Origin: a virus
DNA: 22,551 bases
IMG/VR virus record: IMGVR_UViG_3300021379_000446
Location: 1-22,551 of that record
Direction: 5' to 3' (one strand)
Positions 22,374-22,551 of the stretch are shown here, piece by piece (position 1 is the stretch's first letter; every line of letters begins with the position of its first letter). The notes beneath the pieces were generated by a model. It ran no database searches. It saw only the letters and a program-made list of their open reading frames with translations, and was not told where the DNA came from. The translations under genes and the position numbers were made by a program.

Positions 22374-22428
22374 GTTCTAATAGAGTACTCTAGAAAATCT
22401 ACAGACTTGCTAGAATACTCGATAGAAC
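22374..22428 (-). other. Long hairpin next to the structured region
   Basis: On the - strand the arms starting GTTCTATCGAGTATTCTAG and ending TACTCTATTAGAAC pair over about 17 bp, with a small internal bulge and a 16-base loop. One pair is G-U on the - strand but a C-A mismatch on the + strand, supporting a leftward transcript. No coding frame across it is convincing. Confidence 0.7.
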
Positions 22429-22436
22429 AACTTATG

Positions 22437-22526
22437 TTATTCAAAGTATTTTTCTCCGATGTATCCACAGATACCTAAGAGAATACTTACAGTTGATATC
22501 ACTGTAAGAGTGTAGAATAGATCCAT
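22437..22526 (-). CDS. Possible 29-aa single-span membrane peptide
   Basis: Starts at ATG 22526 with AAGGAAATTCTA upstream. A possible upstream gene, of which only the end (IDDIRKF) would be in the window, would stop in a TAATG overlap with it. The peptide (MDLFYTLTVISTVSILLGIC, then GYIGEKYFE) is one hydrophobic span with a charged tail. Caution: two inverted repeats lie in the same DNA (CTTACAGT/ACTGTAAG at 22486-22508 and GTATC/GATAC at 22461-22474), so it may belong to the structured region instead. Confidence 0.5.
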   Translation of the reverse strand: MDLFYTLTVISTVSILLGICGYIGEKYFE

Positions 22527-22551
22527 TAGAATTTCCTTATGTCATCTATAG

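Noticed and set aside
22256-22468. A 70-codon frame on the - strand across the repeated hairpin and the structured region.
   Set aside because: It needs a GTG or TTG start, runs through two strong hairpins, and its second half has no protein-like composition.
1-22551. tRNA genes and CRISPR arrays.
   Set aside because: No T-loop/anticodon arrangement and no regularly spaced identical repeats were seen by eye; a tRNAscan-SE run would settle the tRNA question.

Overview
This window is the central part of a small, low-GC, double-stranded DNA tailed phage with a short-tailed (podovirus), T7-like replication module. The evidence is a set of phage replication genes without any host metabolism around them: a family A DNA polymerase with T7-type motifs, a zinc-TOPRIM-helicase fusion like T7 gp4, a 5' exonuclease, a single-subunit RNA polymerase and a gp2.5-like ssDNA-binding protein. 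Phage-borne class I ribonucleotide reductase and a MazG-like enzyme are typical of marine phages, so a marine host is likely, but nothing here names it.

Layout. Positions 2-5292 (+ strand) hold two large late genes: the 3' part of a big membrane-active virion or ejection-type protein, and a 1132-residue protein carrying all the landmarks of a single-subunit RNA polymerase of the phage N4 virion type. A strong bidirectional terminator at about 5332-5367 separates these from everything else, which is on the - strand and read from right to left. In reading order: a hairpin-rich noncoding stretch (about 21.9-22.43 kb), the ssDNA-binding protein, a terminator plus promoter-like motif, a tightly overlapping cluster of about thirteen small genes (21.3-18.26 kb), another terminator followed by two promoter-like repeats (18.19-18.06 kb), then a second run: a small gene, a possible terminase-small-like protein, an HNH protein, micro-genes, a DUF3310 protein, DNA polymerase, 5' exonuclease, RusA-like resolvase and NrdA. 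A 205-base regulatory region full of repeats and hairpins (11.39-11.59 kb) follows, then small genes, NrdB, MazG, primase-helicase and finally the T7-like RNA polymerase.

How it may work together. The phage appears to encode two different single-chain RNA polymerases. By analogy with N4 (inference), the N4-type enzyme next to the ejection-type protein could be packaged and start early transcription. The short 709-residue T7-like enzyme, at the far end of the replication run, could then drive the next class. A motif (ACCGACATCCCAG on the - strand) occurs three times, each just after a terminator hairpin, and is the best candidate promoter. RNR and MazG supply and clean nucleotides for the polymerase; exonuclease and resolvase process host or replicating DNA.

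The two most interesting items are the two-polymerase arrangement and the roughly 450-550 base structured noncoding region upstream of the ssDNA-binding protein. Many genes below 60 codons were found by reading for Shine-Dalgarno sites and stop-start overlaps; most genes here use a GAGGA-type site. All family calls are from motif reading, without any database search.
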